Below are positions 43,901-52,987 of a DNA stretch of 59,213 nucleotides, piece after piece (the stretch's first letter is position 1; each line of letters starts with the position of its first letter). Source of the DNA: Bacteroidota bacterium (GTDB taxonomy: Bacteria; Bacteroidota; Bacteroidia; Flavobacteriales; Schleiferiaceae); assembly GCA_003045865.1 (NCBI GenBank), contig PZPB01000009.1:1-59213 (forward strand), in the 5' to 3' direction. Below the pieces are notes generated by a model. The model saw only the letters and a program-made list of their open reading frames with translations, did not search any database and had not been told where the DNA came from. The translations under genes and the position numbers were made by a program.

Positions 43901-46900
43901 TACCGGTGCCACTAAAATCAGTATTTGGGCCTGTTCCTGCCGAGCCCGTTGCTCCGGTACGAGTGCCAAAATTGGGGTTACCGGCCGGTCTATCCCAGCA
44001 AGCATTAATCACATTAGCTCCGTTAGCTCCACCAGCACCACTAGTCCAACCCGCGCCATCAAAGTTCTCTGAAAAAGGCGCCACTAAGGGACTGCAAAGA
44101 GTTTGATAGGTATCACAAACCCAAGCCGAAGTATTGCCTAAACCACAACTATCGCGCACACAAACGGTATAAGTAGTTTGTGGTGATAAGCCTGTAATGG
44201 CAAAACTGTTGGTACTAGAATTAGCAATATTTACCGCCGTGGAACCTACCGCCTGCCAGCTTACATTATAATTACTTGCTCCGCCACTTACCCAATTAAT
44301 ATTGAGGGTAGTACTGGTTCTGCTAATAAGCTGTAATGAATCAGGCACCAAGCAAGAGGGCCCTTCATCGATGGTTAAATCATCTATAGCCAAGTCGCCT
44401 TGTTGGGGAGTAGCTCCAGCGCCAACCGTGGCTCTGTAACGAAGCTTGATGGTAGTTCCCGCATAATCGCGGAGATCTGTTACCTGTTCTTGCCACTGAA
44501 AACCTTGATTCCCAGTGAGGGTCCCCAATGAATTCCACACGCCATTGCCGCTATCCGCTTCCCACACTAGGGTGCCTTGCGAACCATTTTGTGCCCACAT
44601 ATGATACCAGAATCTTAGTTCTGGATAATTAAGACTATCTAAATTAATATAAGGGGTTTCCAACCAAGCCGTGCTGGCGGCGGGTGCAAAAGACGCTTCG
44701 ATATAAACATAGCTGCCATTACCCGATGTATTATCGAAAAATGGACCGGTACCGCCCGTTGGTGTGGCGCCAGTGCCGCCTCCCCAGAAGTACAAACTAT
44801 CTGAGTCGCGCGTCCAACAAGGAGAAATGGTGGAACCAATATTTTGTGCGCCTGCCGGGTTCGTACCAGGATTAAAAGCTAGGTCGAAATTTTCAGAATA
44901 GGGAGCCAAAACTGTGTCACAAGAGGTAGGTGTAGTTACCGGCCCAAACCATTTACTTACATCGCCTACCGCGCAACTATCGCGCACATAAAAACTATAA
45001 TACGTACTGGCATTTAAACCGGTTACGGTAAAAGGATTTGTACTCGCTGTAACCACGGTTCCTTGCCCCTGCACGAAACCAGGAGCGCCGTATTCAATTT
45101 GCCAATTACTGGCTCCACCTGTTGTCCAGCTAAGGGTAACACTATTTTTAGTGGCCCCAGTTACGCTTAAAGCAGATGGGCGTGGACAAGAAAGATCTTT
45201 TACCGAAAAATCATCGATAGCGATATCACCCACAAAACCACCAGTACTGTAAGCCAAGATGCGTATCACTAGCGTATCGCCAGAAAATGCACTCAAACTA
45301 AAATCATCGTAAAGCCAAGGATCAGTGGCGGCTGTTTGCTGCTCACCCACAATAGAACCTAATCGCGTGGTAGCGGAACCTTGCACGGCTAAAAACACCA
45401 AGCTATCTATCGCTCCACCGTACATAAAATAAGCAAACTCTACAATAGGATTAGTTAAAGTAGTAGGGATAAAAATTTCGGGGGAGTTAATCTCACCGGG
45501 GGCGGCAACACCACCGCTGTATTCCGCGTAAATATAATTTCCGCTACCACCGGCGCCACTGTTAGGGCCTGTATTAGCCGAAGCTGTTGCTCCCGTATAA
45601 GAACCAAAATTTGGGTTTACATCACTGGGACGCGTCCAACAGGCATTGATAAGGTTACCCACATTATTGCCTGGATTACCGGGTACCCAAGTAGTTCCGT
45701 TAAAGTCTTCGGTATAAGGAGCAGTAAAGAAAGAACATAAAGTAGTAGCCGAAGTTGGTCCTATTATCGCACCAAAACTCCCTGAGCCGCAACTATCAGT
45801 TAAATAAAAGTCATAGGCCGTAGCGGGGGTCAAACCACTAATTGTCACAACATTATTAGTGTAAGTAATCGAGGTTCCCGAGCCTGGGCTAAAACCAGCA
45901 GGTCCGTATTCTACGGTTTGGCCTAAGGAGCCGCCCGTCACCCAGTAAAGATCAATACTAGTACTGCTAATACCGGTTACAATAAAATTCGAGGACTGTG
46001 GACAAGCAATGTTTTCAATAGAAACCTCATCGATGGCAATATCGCCTGTAAAGGCACTGTTTACGCCCGTAAAACGCAATTGAATGGTATCACCCGCATA
46101 GGCAACAAGACTTTGCTCCACCAAAATCCAAGGATCAGTATTGGCATTTTGCTGTGCCCCTACCACACTATAAATTTGAGTCCAGCCACTGCCATCATTC
46201 ACTTCTACATAAAGTGAATCAACGCCTGCTCCATACATATGGTAATAAAACTTTAAAGCGGGACTGGCTATATTGGCGGTCATTGCAATTTGCGGACTAG
46301 TAATACGTCCTGCTCCGGCCGCGCCACTTGCTTCGGTATAAAGGTAATTTCCGTTGCCGCTAAAATCGTTATTCGGACCAGTGCCCACTGAAGTGGTAGG
46401 ACCATTACGCGTACCAAAATTAGGATTCGCATTAGTGGGTTTAGTCCAACAGCTACTAATGTTATTCGCTGCATTATTTCCTCCAAAACCTGAAATCCAT
46501 AAGGCGCCATCAAAATTTTCGGAATAGGGTAATGTAGAAATACCACAAGGCATGGTAACGGTTACTGGACCGGTCCAAAGACTAACATTTCCTGTTCCGC
46601 AGCTGTCGCGCACGTAAATGTCATATACCTGATTTGCCCCTAAACTTAGGGTGAAGGGATTGCTGTTTGCATTAACAAGAGTGCCTTGACCAGGTGTGAA
46701 GCCTACTGGACCGTACTCTATATTCCAGTTGGTTGCTCCGCCGGTAGTCCAGCTTAAATCTACCGAAGTAGCGGTAATGTTAGAACTGATTAAATTTAAA
46801 GGTTGCGGACAAGCAGGTGCTTCCGCTATACGTACCTCATCAATAGCAATATCCCCTCGTCTTTCATTTCCTTTGGCACCCACAAAACGCAGTATCACCG

Positions 46901-49031
46901 AATCATTGGCAAAGGCCGCCAATGAAACTATGGCCTTAGTGTAGGGGTCAAGCCCAGATGCGTGCTGATTACCACTGATGGTAAACACGGATGTTGTCCA
47001 CAAACCAGTAGTACCAGAATACACATCTACCGAAAGGGTGCCCATGGTATTACCATACATATGATAGTAAAAGGTTAATTCGGGTATGGTTAAGGCGCTG
47101 AGATCAATAAAAGGACTTTCAAAATAAGCCAACTGACCAATGGAGCCAGCGGACGATTCAAGGTAAATGAAGTTTCCAGTGCCGCTGTTATCGGCATCGG
47201 GACCAGTATTTGGCGTGGTTGTAGGCGTAGAACGCGTTCCCCAATAAACAGGATCTACTGCTGCAGTACCGGCATTGGGTGTTCTAAACCAGCAAGAGCC
47301 AAGCGCATCACCGGCATTGTAAACACCGGTTCCTGCGGTCCAACCTGCACCATCGAAATTCTCGAAAAATGGCGCCGCTACTGAGCTACACAAGGTATTT
47401 GCAATAACGGGAAGTGACCAAACAGAAGTATCGGTGCTACTACAAATAGAGCGTAGGTAAAATTCAAAGACCTGCCCACTAGCCAAGCCACTAATAGTAG
47501 CAGGGTTAGAAGATACAATTACCGAAGTGCCTGTTCCTAAGGCAAAACCCGGAGCACCGTATTCAATTTCCCAAGAAGTAGAATTATTGGAATTCCAGCT
47601 AAAACTTACACTACTAGTACTACTGGCGGTAGCTACAAAAACCGTGGGCTGAGGACAGTTTGGTGCTTCTTTGATTTCTAGCTCATCTATGGCAATGTCG
47701 CCCTGCGCTTGAAAAGAGCGTACGGCGCGAAAACGCAAAAGGACCGTTTCATTAGCAAAGGCATTTAAAACTACCGTTTCTTTTATCCAAGGATCGGTAG
47801 TTGCACTTTGGTTTTCTGGGCCAGCCATGGTCCATACATCCTGCCAACCTTGGCTTTGTGACCAAGCTTGTAATTTCACTTCACCAACGGAAACCCCGTA
47901 GCGGTGATAATAAAATTCAACCGCAGGAACAGTTAATGAACTAAGATCTATTAAAGGGCTGGTAATAGTAGCCACATCCTGATTAGCGCCTCCACTTGCT
48001 TCTACATAAATATACTTAGTACCCGCTTGAGCACCACTTGGGCCCGTATTTCCGGTTGCCGTTGCACCCGTTCCTGTTCCCCAGGCAAAATCGCCACCAC
48101 CGAAAGGTCCACCGCCACCAGTAGGCGCCTGCGGGTTTCTCGTCCAGCAAGTGCCAATGGCATTATTTGCATTGAAGGCTCCGTTCCCAGTCGTCCAGGT
48201 GGCGCCATCAAAGTTTTCGGTTAAACTCGTTGTAAAAGTCAAAGGATTGCAAAGTGTAGAAAAGGCAAAAGGACCTTCCCACAAACTTACATCTCCAACT
48301 GCGCAACTGTCGCGCACATAAAACTCATAATTGGTAGATGCTGTTAAACCGCTTAAAACAAAAGGATTTGCCGTTACAGCTACTAAGGTACCACTCCCAG
48401 GACTAAAGCCAGGGGCACCGTATTCTAATTGCCAATTACTTGCTCCACCACTTGTCCAAGTTAACTCGGCGCGGTCGTGCATGGTAAAGTTTACTGCTAA
48501 TGCAGAAGGTTTCAAACAGGTGGGCGGAGGCGCATGGTGCACAACAATCTTCCACGAACCGGATTGAATTTTAGCATCAGCGGTATCACAACCGGTGCTA
48601 AAAAAAGCAACATCAAATTGATGCAAGCTAAAGTTTAAAACACCCGTAGCATTGGCACCATTAGCAATGGGCAGGTTAAGACGTGAAACGGCTTCGGTTG
48701 CTCCATTGGTATTAGAAGTTCCCGCAGACAATTGCGGTTCTTTGGTATTGGTATTTAAATAATGTAAATAACCCGAAACGCCGCTGGGCGACATCCCTAA
48801 AAAACCCGCTACGGTTTCAATGGTATAATACAAATCCACTCCATATACCCAGTTCCCAGCGGGAATGGTTACTGTAAGAGTGTCGGCACAAGAAGCAAGG
48901 GTATTTAAATTTGGGAAAAAGTTCACATCTTGAACCCCAACGGCATTAACATAGGTGGCAGAATCTGCCGTTAACTGCCCATACATAGTGCTTGAAAAAA
49001 TCGTAAAGCAGAGTAGTAAAATTTTCTTCAT
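40929..49031 (-). CDS. Giant modular surface protein: FN3 and MAM-like repeats, PKD domains, T9SS sorting domain
   Basis: 2700 residues with signal peptide ending TMYGQ. An opening domain (20-170) is followed by repeating units of an FN3 module (about 85 residues, e.g. NWQLEYGAPGFSPGSGT) and a MAM/jelly-roll module (about 190 residues) starting ENFDGAxW and ending GDIAIDEL. MAM-like modules start near 277, 554, 840, 1114, 1380, 1657, 1927 and 2114; eight in all. Each FN3 precedes a MAM except that none stands between the seventh and eighth. Another FN3 follows near 2287, then three PKD domains (GFGDGTTG, DFGDGGTD, DFGDGTTG). The end, IEIYPNPTNDVVNINW to KTPIIKVD, is a type A T9SS sorting domain. 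Likely an adhesin or surface-layer protein for gliding, aggregation or polymer binding. Monocistronic. Confidence 0.92.
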   Translation of the reverse strand: MKKILLLCFTIFSSTMYGQLTADSATYVNAVGVQDVNFFPNLNTLASCADTLTVTIPAGNWVYGVDLYYTIETVAGFLGMSPSGVSGYLHYLNTNTKEPQLSAGTSNTNGATEAVSRLNLPIANGANATGVLNFSLHQFDVAFFSTGCDTADAKIQSGSWKIVVHHAPPPTCLKPSALAVNFTMHDRAELTWTSGGASNWQLEYGAPGFSPGSGTLVAVTANPFVLSGLTASTNYEFYVRDSCAVGDVSLWEGPFAFSTLCNPLTFTTSLTENFDGATWTTGNGAFNANNAIGTCWTRNPQAPTGGGGPFGGGDFAWGTGTGATATGNTGPSGAQAGTKYIYVEASGGANQDVATITSPLIDLSSLTVPAVEFYYHRYGVSVGEVKLQAWSQSQGWQDVWTMAGPENQSATTDPWIKETVVLNAFANETVLLRFRAVRSFQAQGDIAIDELEIKEAPNCPQPTVFVATASSTSSVSFSWNSNNSTSWEIEYGAPGFALGTGTSVIVSSNPATISGLASGQVFEFYLRSICSSTDTSVWSLPVIANTLCSSVAAPFFENFDGAGWTAGTGVYNAGDALGSCWFRTPNAGTAAVDPVYWGTRSTPTTTPNTGPDADNSGTGNFIYLESSAGSIGQLAYFESPFIDLSALTIPELTFYYHMYGNTMGTLSVDVYSGTTGLWTTSVFTISGNQHASGLDPYTKAIVSLAAFANDSVILRFVGAKGNERRGDIAIDEVRIAEAPACPQPLNLISSNITATSVDLSWTTGGATNWNIEYGPVGFTPGQGTLVNANSNPFTLSLGANQVYDIYVRDSCGTGNVSLWTGPVTVTMPCGISTLPYSENFDGALWISGFGGNNAANNISSCWTKPTNANPNFGTRNGPTTSVGTGPNNDFSGNGNYLYTEASGAAGAGRITSPQIAMTANIASPALKFYYHMYGAGVDSLYVEVNDGSGWTQIYSVVGAQQNANTDPWILVEQSLVAYAGDTIQLRFTGVNSAFTGDIAIDEVSIENIACPQSSNFIVTGISSTSIDLYWVTGGSLGQTVEYGPAGFSPGSGTSITYTNNVVTISGLTPATAYDFYLTDSCGSGSFGAIIGPTSATTLCSFFTAPYTEDFNGTTWVPGNPGNNVGNLINACWTRPSDVNPNFGSYTGATASANTGPNSGAGGSGNYIYAEYSGGVAAPGEINSPEIFIPTTLTNPIVEFAYFMYGGAIDSLVFLAVQGSATTRLGSIVGEQQTAATDPWLYDDFSLSAFSGDTLVIRILAYSTGGFVGDIAIDDFSVKDLSCPRPSALSVTGATKNSVTLSWTTGGASNWQIEYGAPGFVQGQGTVVTASTNPFTVTGLNASTYYSFYVRDSCAVGDVSKWFGPVTTPTSCDTVLAPYSENFDLAFNPGTNPAGAQNIGSTISPCWTRDSDSLYFWGGGTGATPTGGTGPFFDNTSGNGSYVYIEASFAPAASTAWLETPYINLDSLNYPELRFWYHMWAQNGSQGTLVWEADSGNGVWNSLGTLTGNQGFQWQEQVTDLRDYAGTTIKLRYRATVGAGATPQQGDLAIDDLTIDEGPSCLVPDSLQLISRTSTTLNINWVSGGASNYNVSWQAVGSTAVNIANSSTNSFAITGLSPQTTYTVCVRDSCGLGNTSAWVCDTYQTLCSPLVAPFSENFDGAGWTSGAGGANGANVINACWDRPAGNPNFGTRTGATGSAGTGPNTDFSGTGNYIYTEYSGVNVNEGIIYSPLISLPSSFANPELSFAYHMFGADIDSLQVSIERNGTESYLWSIAGAQQNSNAAPWLNANLNLAAYSGDTIRLVFKGFGNGFASDIAIDEVAITSVSCPAPTAFTVTGITANSINYSHPNLATNAQVEYGLAGFTLGTGTYTILPGATGTASGLNPGTYYEFYIRNICAPGDTSTWFGPVLLATSCGISVAPYFENFDYAFNEGAADGLNTGSTISPCWGRLGDSLYHWGGGTGTTPSNGTGPNGDHTSGAGSYVYVEASGGVSGDTAIVQSPVIDLSALSQPELVYWLHMFSANGMPLNLSTEILDNTGNWVVLETINGSQANAWQERRVDLAAYVNQSIVLRFVASKVTGNAPFQGDISIDDLAIDEKLTCAPVYMPYAENFDGAAWQEGTGATNANDQIDPCWTRPVTNLNQWGTGIGTTQSANTGPNTDLSGTGKYIYVEASRGGSVASISTPSIVIDATSNLPYLFYSYHMFGASIVNFSIEADNGSPTLLRTYLGQQQTSNAAAWISDSIDLSAYKGDTIQINFLGDATTFTGDIALDGVEVREAIVPCADPTTLAISNATQTSVQIAWNSSKPGQTVLTFYDLAAGPGTMTVITGLSSPYTLAGLTANSQYQIGVYDSCGASLFSGAIFDTAVTAPCDTVTAIGSATSSFYGASFNGSSSINADSLSWGFGDGTTGAGFNPSHVYGASGLYTVILMAYNDCGTGDTISFNLRICDTLSPQLSANVQIDSLFFDASGSNATGFAWDFGDGGTDTNRSGGYQYSTPGTYTVSLTVYNACGDTLSTSQTITVCGAPKADWTYTVLSPVGSGLRIQFDASASNNAVNYNWDFGDGTTGTGVNPIHIYTTPGLFYLVKLEVTNACGDKNEWAYRLSSISTAEWQLEQAIEIYPNPTNDVVNINWSSQDVQIQKVRVLDARGALIQNYIPNGTGQEESMQLSLNNLQSGLYFIVIDSDKGEIKTPIIKVD

Positions 49032-49189
49032 TATTTGTCTGGAAAAATATTGCTCAATTTACTATTTTCTAGTAATCGCCAAACATTTATAGATTAGAAG
49101 CATAAAAAGCAATTCCGTAGATTTAGCGTGCAGGGAAAAGCTAGAAAAACAAAGGAAAATCGCACAAAATTGAACGCTCAAATAAGCTG

Positions 49190-49642
49190 ATGGAACAAGA
49201 TTATGGTCAACTACTTTTAAAATCTAGTTCTGAAAAGGGGCAGATTTCTGCGCAAGAAAGCACAATTCGCTACCAAAATACTGCGGTTTTAGCTTTTCGA
49301 GGTTTGGCGCTTACGAATGATCAGATTACTACTTTGATGGAAAGAATTAAATCTGATTATGAAGCCGGTTATATTACCCCACACTCTATCAGCTTTAGCT
49401 ACACTCCTCTAAACCCTGAAGCCCTTGAGGCCATTCTTAATAACCTAGCCCCAAGCGTAACAGATATTGGACTTGTTAACTGTAAATTAGATAATTACGA
49501 AGCAAGTAAACTCCTATTATTTTTAAAAAACAGCAGCCACATACGCATGCTTTGCGCAGAAGGGAACCAAATTAGTGAACGTTTAAAAAATGAATTTCGA
49601 CGCTTAGCCGCTAGCCGCTCCAATTTATTTGTAATGATTTAA
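49190..49642 (+). CDS. Small leucine-rich-repeat-like protein of unknown function
   Basis: A 150-residue soluble protein without signal peptide. From about residue 60 it shows two to three repeats of the ribonuclease-inhibitor type (LNPEALEAILNNLAPSVTDI, KLDNYEASKLLLFLKNSSHI), so it may bind a partner protein. The first 55 residues are not recognised. It is divergent from the giant surface gene and converges with the next gene, whose stop is 2 bases away. Function unknown. Confidence 0.6.
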   Translation: MEQDYGQLLLKSSSEKGQISAQESTIRYQNTAVLAFRGLALTNDQITTLMERIKSDYEAGYITPHSISFSYTPLNPEALEAILNNLAPSVTDIGLVNCKLDNYEASKLLLFLKNSSHIRMLCAEGNQISERLKNEFRRLAASRSNLFVMI

Positions 49643-49644
49643 GT

Positions 49645-50574
49645 TTACTCTTCGATTTCTAAATGATCAGCCATAGAACGAAAAAATTCGGCTCGGGATA
49701 GTGCATTACACTGCGATAGCAAAGTTGCTGCTGAACGCTGTTGAACAAACTGCTCTTTGAAACTTTCGGCTAAATGCGGATTAGCACTTGATATAAAAAA
49801 CACCCCCGATAAGGCCGTCATTAGCTGACTGTGCTTGCCGATGGTTAACAAGCCTCCATTGTTCATGGTATTAAAGGTGGTAACATAAAGATCTAGCTTA
49901 CCATCGCCCTTATTTCCTACGGTAGCCCAGTTCTGATAATCTACCAAAATCTCCCCTAAAATAGCTAGTAATCGATCCCTTTCTGCCGCGGAAATAGCTT
50001 TCAGTCCGTAATACCACATAATTTGTTCCCGCTGGTTTTTCATTACTTCTTGATTCCACATTTCAGTACTATGTAAGCTTCTATACAAGACCGCTATTTC
50101 CTCACATAAAGTAAAAATATTGGAATTAAAGCTTTGTAACCCCGAACTGCGTAATTCATTAGTCCACATCGAAAACTTAAAACGCGCCATCTCCTTATTT
50201 AAAAAGAAATAGAAAAGGGGTAAGTCACGAGCAAAGTATTGCAAATGAGCGCCCGATTTACTGGCGAATTCGAAGTTTTTAATAATCGATAAGAGATAGG
50301 CTTCTACCTCTTCATTATTGCGGAAATAACTGTAAGAGCCAACAAATATTTGGTTCTTTCGATCATTAGGCAAGAGATCTTCTACCGCCAAGGGCAAAGC
50401 TTCAATTACCAATTCCAACTGGGCCAAACTTAAGCCCACCGAACCATTTGCCTTGCGGTTTGCTAAACTTATATCAATATCTAGAGTGGTAGCTAGCCAT
50501 TTCACTAATGATTCATTTCCCCCTATTCGCGTTTGCAAGCCCTTAAATAAACGAGCCTGAATCCCTTCCTGCAT
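49645..50574 (-). CDS. Probable HTH-type regulator (BetR-like) of unknown function
   Basis: A 309-residue soluble protein. The first 65 residues (GGNESLVKWLATTLDIDISLANRKANGS...LSLAQLELVIEAL) have the helix pattern of a BetR/phage-Cro-like HTH. The remaining 240 residues are all-helical with no recognised domain; a large effector or oligomerisation domain is likely. Upstream, a run of phased TTAAAT elements (50595-50647) suggests autoregulation. Function and ligand are unknown, and the HTH call rests on pattern only. Confidence 0.55.
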   Translation of the reverse strand: MQEGIQARLFKGLQTRIGGNESLVKWLATTLDIDISLANRKANGSVGLSLAQLELVIEALPLAVEDLLPNDRKNQIFVGSYSYFRNNEEVEAYLLSIIKNFEFASKSGAHLQYFARDLPLFYFFLNKEMARFKFSMWTNELRSSGLQSFNSNIFTLCEEIAVLYRSLHSTEMWNQEVMKNQREQIMWYYGLKAISAAERDRLLAILGEILVDYQNWATVGNKGDGKLDLYVTTFNTMNNGGLLTIGKHSQLMTALSGVFFISSANPHLAESFKEQFVQQRSAATLLSQCNALSRAEFFRSMADHLEIEE

Positions 50575-50594
50575 AGTTAATAGTGTATCAATGG

Positions 50595-50647
50595 TTAATA
50601 CAAGTGTTAAATGTAATTATTAAATCAATATTAAATCGGTGTTAATT
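50595..50647 (-). promoter_or_regulatory. Helically phased TTAAAT repeats upstream of the HTH-type gene
   Basis: TTAATA 50595, TTAAAT 50607, 50620 and 50631, and TTAATT 50642 are spaced 12, 13, 11 and 11 bases, about one helical turn. They lie 21 to 73 bases before the start codon of the minus-strand gene, over the expected promoter, and could be cooperative binding half-sites or intrinsically bent DNA. Confidence 0.4.
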
Positions 50648-50965
50648 CTATTATTTTAATTAAACGTTTAAAATTGGCTAAAATCCATCACATCAAATTT
50701 CTTCATATCAAAACATTAGCTAATTACCGATTCTATTTTTGAGGAAGTCATTTCATATTATAAATTCCCGCTTTCTCAATGAAATAACGCTAAGCTTGAC
50801 GCATTAAGGAAAGTCATTAACGACACTTTCAGCCTGAGATCCTGTGTGAAGAAAAACTCAAATATTCCATAGATAGGTGAGTTCGACATAAAACTAGACC
50901 TAAAACAGACAGAAGGTGAGAGAAAGCAAAGGGAAATGGAATCGGGGTCCGATATTGTCTTTTTT
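50648..50965 (+). other. Gene-free stretch between the HTH-type gene and tetR
   Basis: No convincing coding frame on either strand. The first 60 bases are AT-rich. No clear inverted repeat, terminator or repeat family was seen apart from the flanking regulatory elements. Confidence 0.4.
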
Positions 50966-51016
50966 AATCATTTGATTAAATCATTTGCGCAAATAAAAAT
51001 TTCCTCGCTATATTTG
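50966..51016 (+). promoter_or_regulatory. tetR promoter with overlapping 22-bp operator
   Basis: TATATTTG at 51009-51016 is a perfect TAnnTTTG -7 box. TTTG at 50984-50987, 21 bases upstream, fits the -33 element. That TTTG is the end of a 22-bp site (50966-50987) holding the inverted repeat TGATT-A-AATCA flanked by AATCATT and ATTTG. A near copy in reverse orientation lies at 51688-51709 (19 of 22 identical). A repressor bound here would cover the -33 box, so TetR autoregulation is likely. Confidence 0.65.
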
Positions 51017-51033
51017 CGGCAGTAAAAACAGAG

Positions 51034-51663
51034 ATGTCCGCTAAAAAAGTAAATACCCCAAAAGACCAAGGCGCCGAAGCAAAAATTAAGGAAGCAGCGC
51101 GCACGGTATTCCATAAGAAAGGATTCGCCGCTACCCGCACCCGTGATATTGCCGAAGAAGCTGGCATCAATCTCGCCTTGCTGAATTATTATTTCCGCTC
51201 CAAAAACAAGCTCTTTGAAATTATAATGATGGAAACCATGATGCAGTTTATGCACGGTATGGTAAGCGTTTTTAAAGATGAAGAAACGAGTCTGGACGAA
51301 AAAATTGAATTGGTAGCAATTAGATACATAGACTTGATGATTGCTGACCCAGAAATCCCCTTATTCATCCTCAGTGAAATCCGCTCTAACGTCGATAATT
51401 TCTTTGATAACATTCCCCTGGCAAAAGTGCTGATGAATTCCGTTTTTATTGAACAATACAAAACAGCCATCCAAGCAGGTGAAGTTAAGGATGTTTCACC
51501 ATTACATTTTATTATTAACCTAATGAGCCTTACGGTTTTTCCATTCGCTGCATCACCCATGTTAAAGAAAGTAGGTGGATTAAAAAACGAGCAATTTGAA
51601 CAGCTTATGCAAGAGCGAAAAAAATTAATACCCATTTGGATAAAAGCAAGCCTGCAGCCCTAG
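51034..51663 (+). CDS. TetR/AcrR-family transcriptional regulator of the export operon
   Basis: A 209-residue regulator. The N-terminal HTH (about 18-62) reads GFAATRTRDIAEEAGINLAL followed by LNYYFRSKNKLFE, a textbook TetR DNA-binding domain. The helical C-terminal domain would bind the inducer. It precedes the TolC/HlyD/ABC genes, like CecR (YbiH) next to ybhGFSR in E. coli. Operator copies at its promoter and at the tolC-like start support control of itself and of the operon. Confidence 0.92.
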   Translation: MSAKKVNTPKDQGAEAKIKEAARTVFHKKGFAATRTRDIAEEAGINLALLNYYFRSKNKLFEIIMMETMMQFMHGMVSVFKDEETSLDEKIELVAIRYIDLMIADPEIPLFILSEIRSNVDNFFDNIPLAKVLMNSVFIEQYKTAIQAGEVKDVSPLHFIINLMSLTVFPFAASPMLKKVGGLKNEQFEQLMQERKKLIPIWIKASLQP

Positions 51664-51687
51664 GCTTTTTTTTGACCCTGAATTAAA

Positions 51688-51709
51688 CAAATGATTAAAA
51701 CAAGTGATT
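51688..51709 (+). promoter_or_regulatory. Second copy of the putative TetR operator at the tolC-like gene start
   Basis: The 22 bases are the reverse complement of the site at 50966-50987 with 3 mismatches. They end directly before the ATG at 51710. No good TAnnTTTG box is seen between tetR and this gene, so the site may add to the tetR promoter control or block read-through. Confidence 0.55.
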
Positions 51710-52972
51710 ATGACTACTAAATTTTTACGACTCCTTTTCGGGCTTTTTTGGTCGGCCTCCGTTTTTGGACAAGGAGCATTAGAATTGGATAGCTGCCATG
51801 CTTGGGCCGAAAGAAATTACCCCCTCGTGCAGCAATATCAACTGCTAGAGAAAAGTAAGGAATACTCTCTCGATAATGCCAATAAAGGCTACCTGCCAAG
51901 TATTCAAATTTTCGGACAAGCTACCCACCAATCGGAGGTGACGGAAATTCCTTTTAGCCTACCTAATACTAGTATAGAGCCCTTAAGTCAAAATCAATAT
52001 CGGTTTTATGGCGAGCTCAACCAAGGACTAACCGACTTCCTCATAATTAAAGATCAAAAGGAATTAATAAAAACCAATACTGCCATTGAAAGCCAAAAAA
52101 TAAAGGTCGAAATGCAGCAACTAAAAGAGCGTGTTAACAATATGTTCTTTGGCATTCTATTGATAGAGGGGCAAATTGAGCAATTAAGACTTCTTCAAAA
52201 AGACCTCCAAACGGGCCTAGAACAAAATACCCTTGCTATTAAAAATGGGGTGGCCAGCCACAACTCCGCTTGGCAACTGCAAGTAGAGCAACTTAAAGTA
52301 GAGCAACAACTAACCGAACTGCAGGCCCAAAAAGAAAGCCTAAGCAAAATGCTAGGGCTCTTTATTGGTCAAGATATTTCCAATTTCTCCAATTTAGCCA
52401 AACCACAAAGCCCAATTTTTAGCTCCGAAATTTTACGTCCCGAATTAGAGCTTTTTAGCTTACAACAACAATACTTAAGCTCGCAAAACCAATTACTTAC
52501 CGCTAAAAATCTACCACGCTTGAATCTCTTCTTTCAAGGGGGAGCGGGTAGACCCGGCCTAAATATGCTTAGTAATGATTTTAGTCCTTACTACATCGGT
52601 GGTGCGCGCTTAACTTGGAATATCGGTGGTTTATACACCCTTAAAAAGGAAAGAAAAATTATCGCCCTAAATCACGATGGAATTGGAGTGCAAAAGGATG
52701 TTTTCCTTTTCAATACCCAAATGCAACTGAAAGAATCGGAGCAGGAAATCCTTAAATCGCAAAAGCTAATGCAAAGCGATGCTAAAATTGTTCAACTGCA
52801 AAGCGACATCGCCGCTTCCACCCAATTACAATTAGCCGAAGGCACCGTTAGCAGCACCGAATACATCTTGGCTTTGAACGCGAAGAAAAAAGCCCAGCAA
52901 AATTTATTACTCCATGAGCTGCAGATGCTTATGAGCCAATACCAACATTTAACAAAATCAGGAAAATTCTAA
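51710..52972 (+). CDS. TolC-family outer membrane efflux protein
   Basis: The start at 51710 (MTTKFLRLLF) gives a signal peptide ending VFGQ; a GTG at 51704 is less likely. The 420-residue protein has the two long helical hairpins of the OEP family: LDSCHAWAERNYPLVQQYQL and NAKKKAQQNLLLHELQMLMS mark the first and last. The barrel strands include FYGELNQGLTDF and YIGGARLTWNIGG. It forms the outer membrane channel for the inner-membrane ABC exporter encoded downstream. First structural gene of the operon; 15 bases separate it from the HlyD gene. Confidence 0.88.
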   Translation: MTTKFLRLLFGLFWSASVFGQGALELDSCHAWAERNYPLVQQYQLLEKSKEYSLDNANKGYLPSIQIFGQATHQSEVTEIPFSLPNTSIEPLSQNQYRFYGELNQGLTDFLIIKDQKELIKTNTAIESQKIKVEMQQLKERVNNMFFGILLIEGQIEQLRLLQKDLQTGLEQNTLAIKNGVASHNSAWQLQVEQLKVEQQLTELQAQKESLSKMLGLFIGQDISNFSNLAKPQSPIFSSEILRPELELFSLQQQYLSSQNQLLTAKNLPRLNLFFQGGAGRPGLNMLSNDFSPYYIGGARLTWNIGGLYTLKKERKIIALNHDGIGVQKDVFLFNTQMQLKESEQEILKSQKLMQSDAKIVQLQSDIAASTQLQLAEGTVSSTEYILALNAKKKAQQNLLLHELQMLMSQYQHLTKSGKF

Positions 52973-52987
52973 TAAAAGCTATTCATT

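Noticed and set aside
40929-49031. Several open frames on both strands inside the giant gene, including proline-rich and arginine-rich ones
   Set aside because: They recur because the FN3/MAM units repeat; they are shadows of the main frame.
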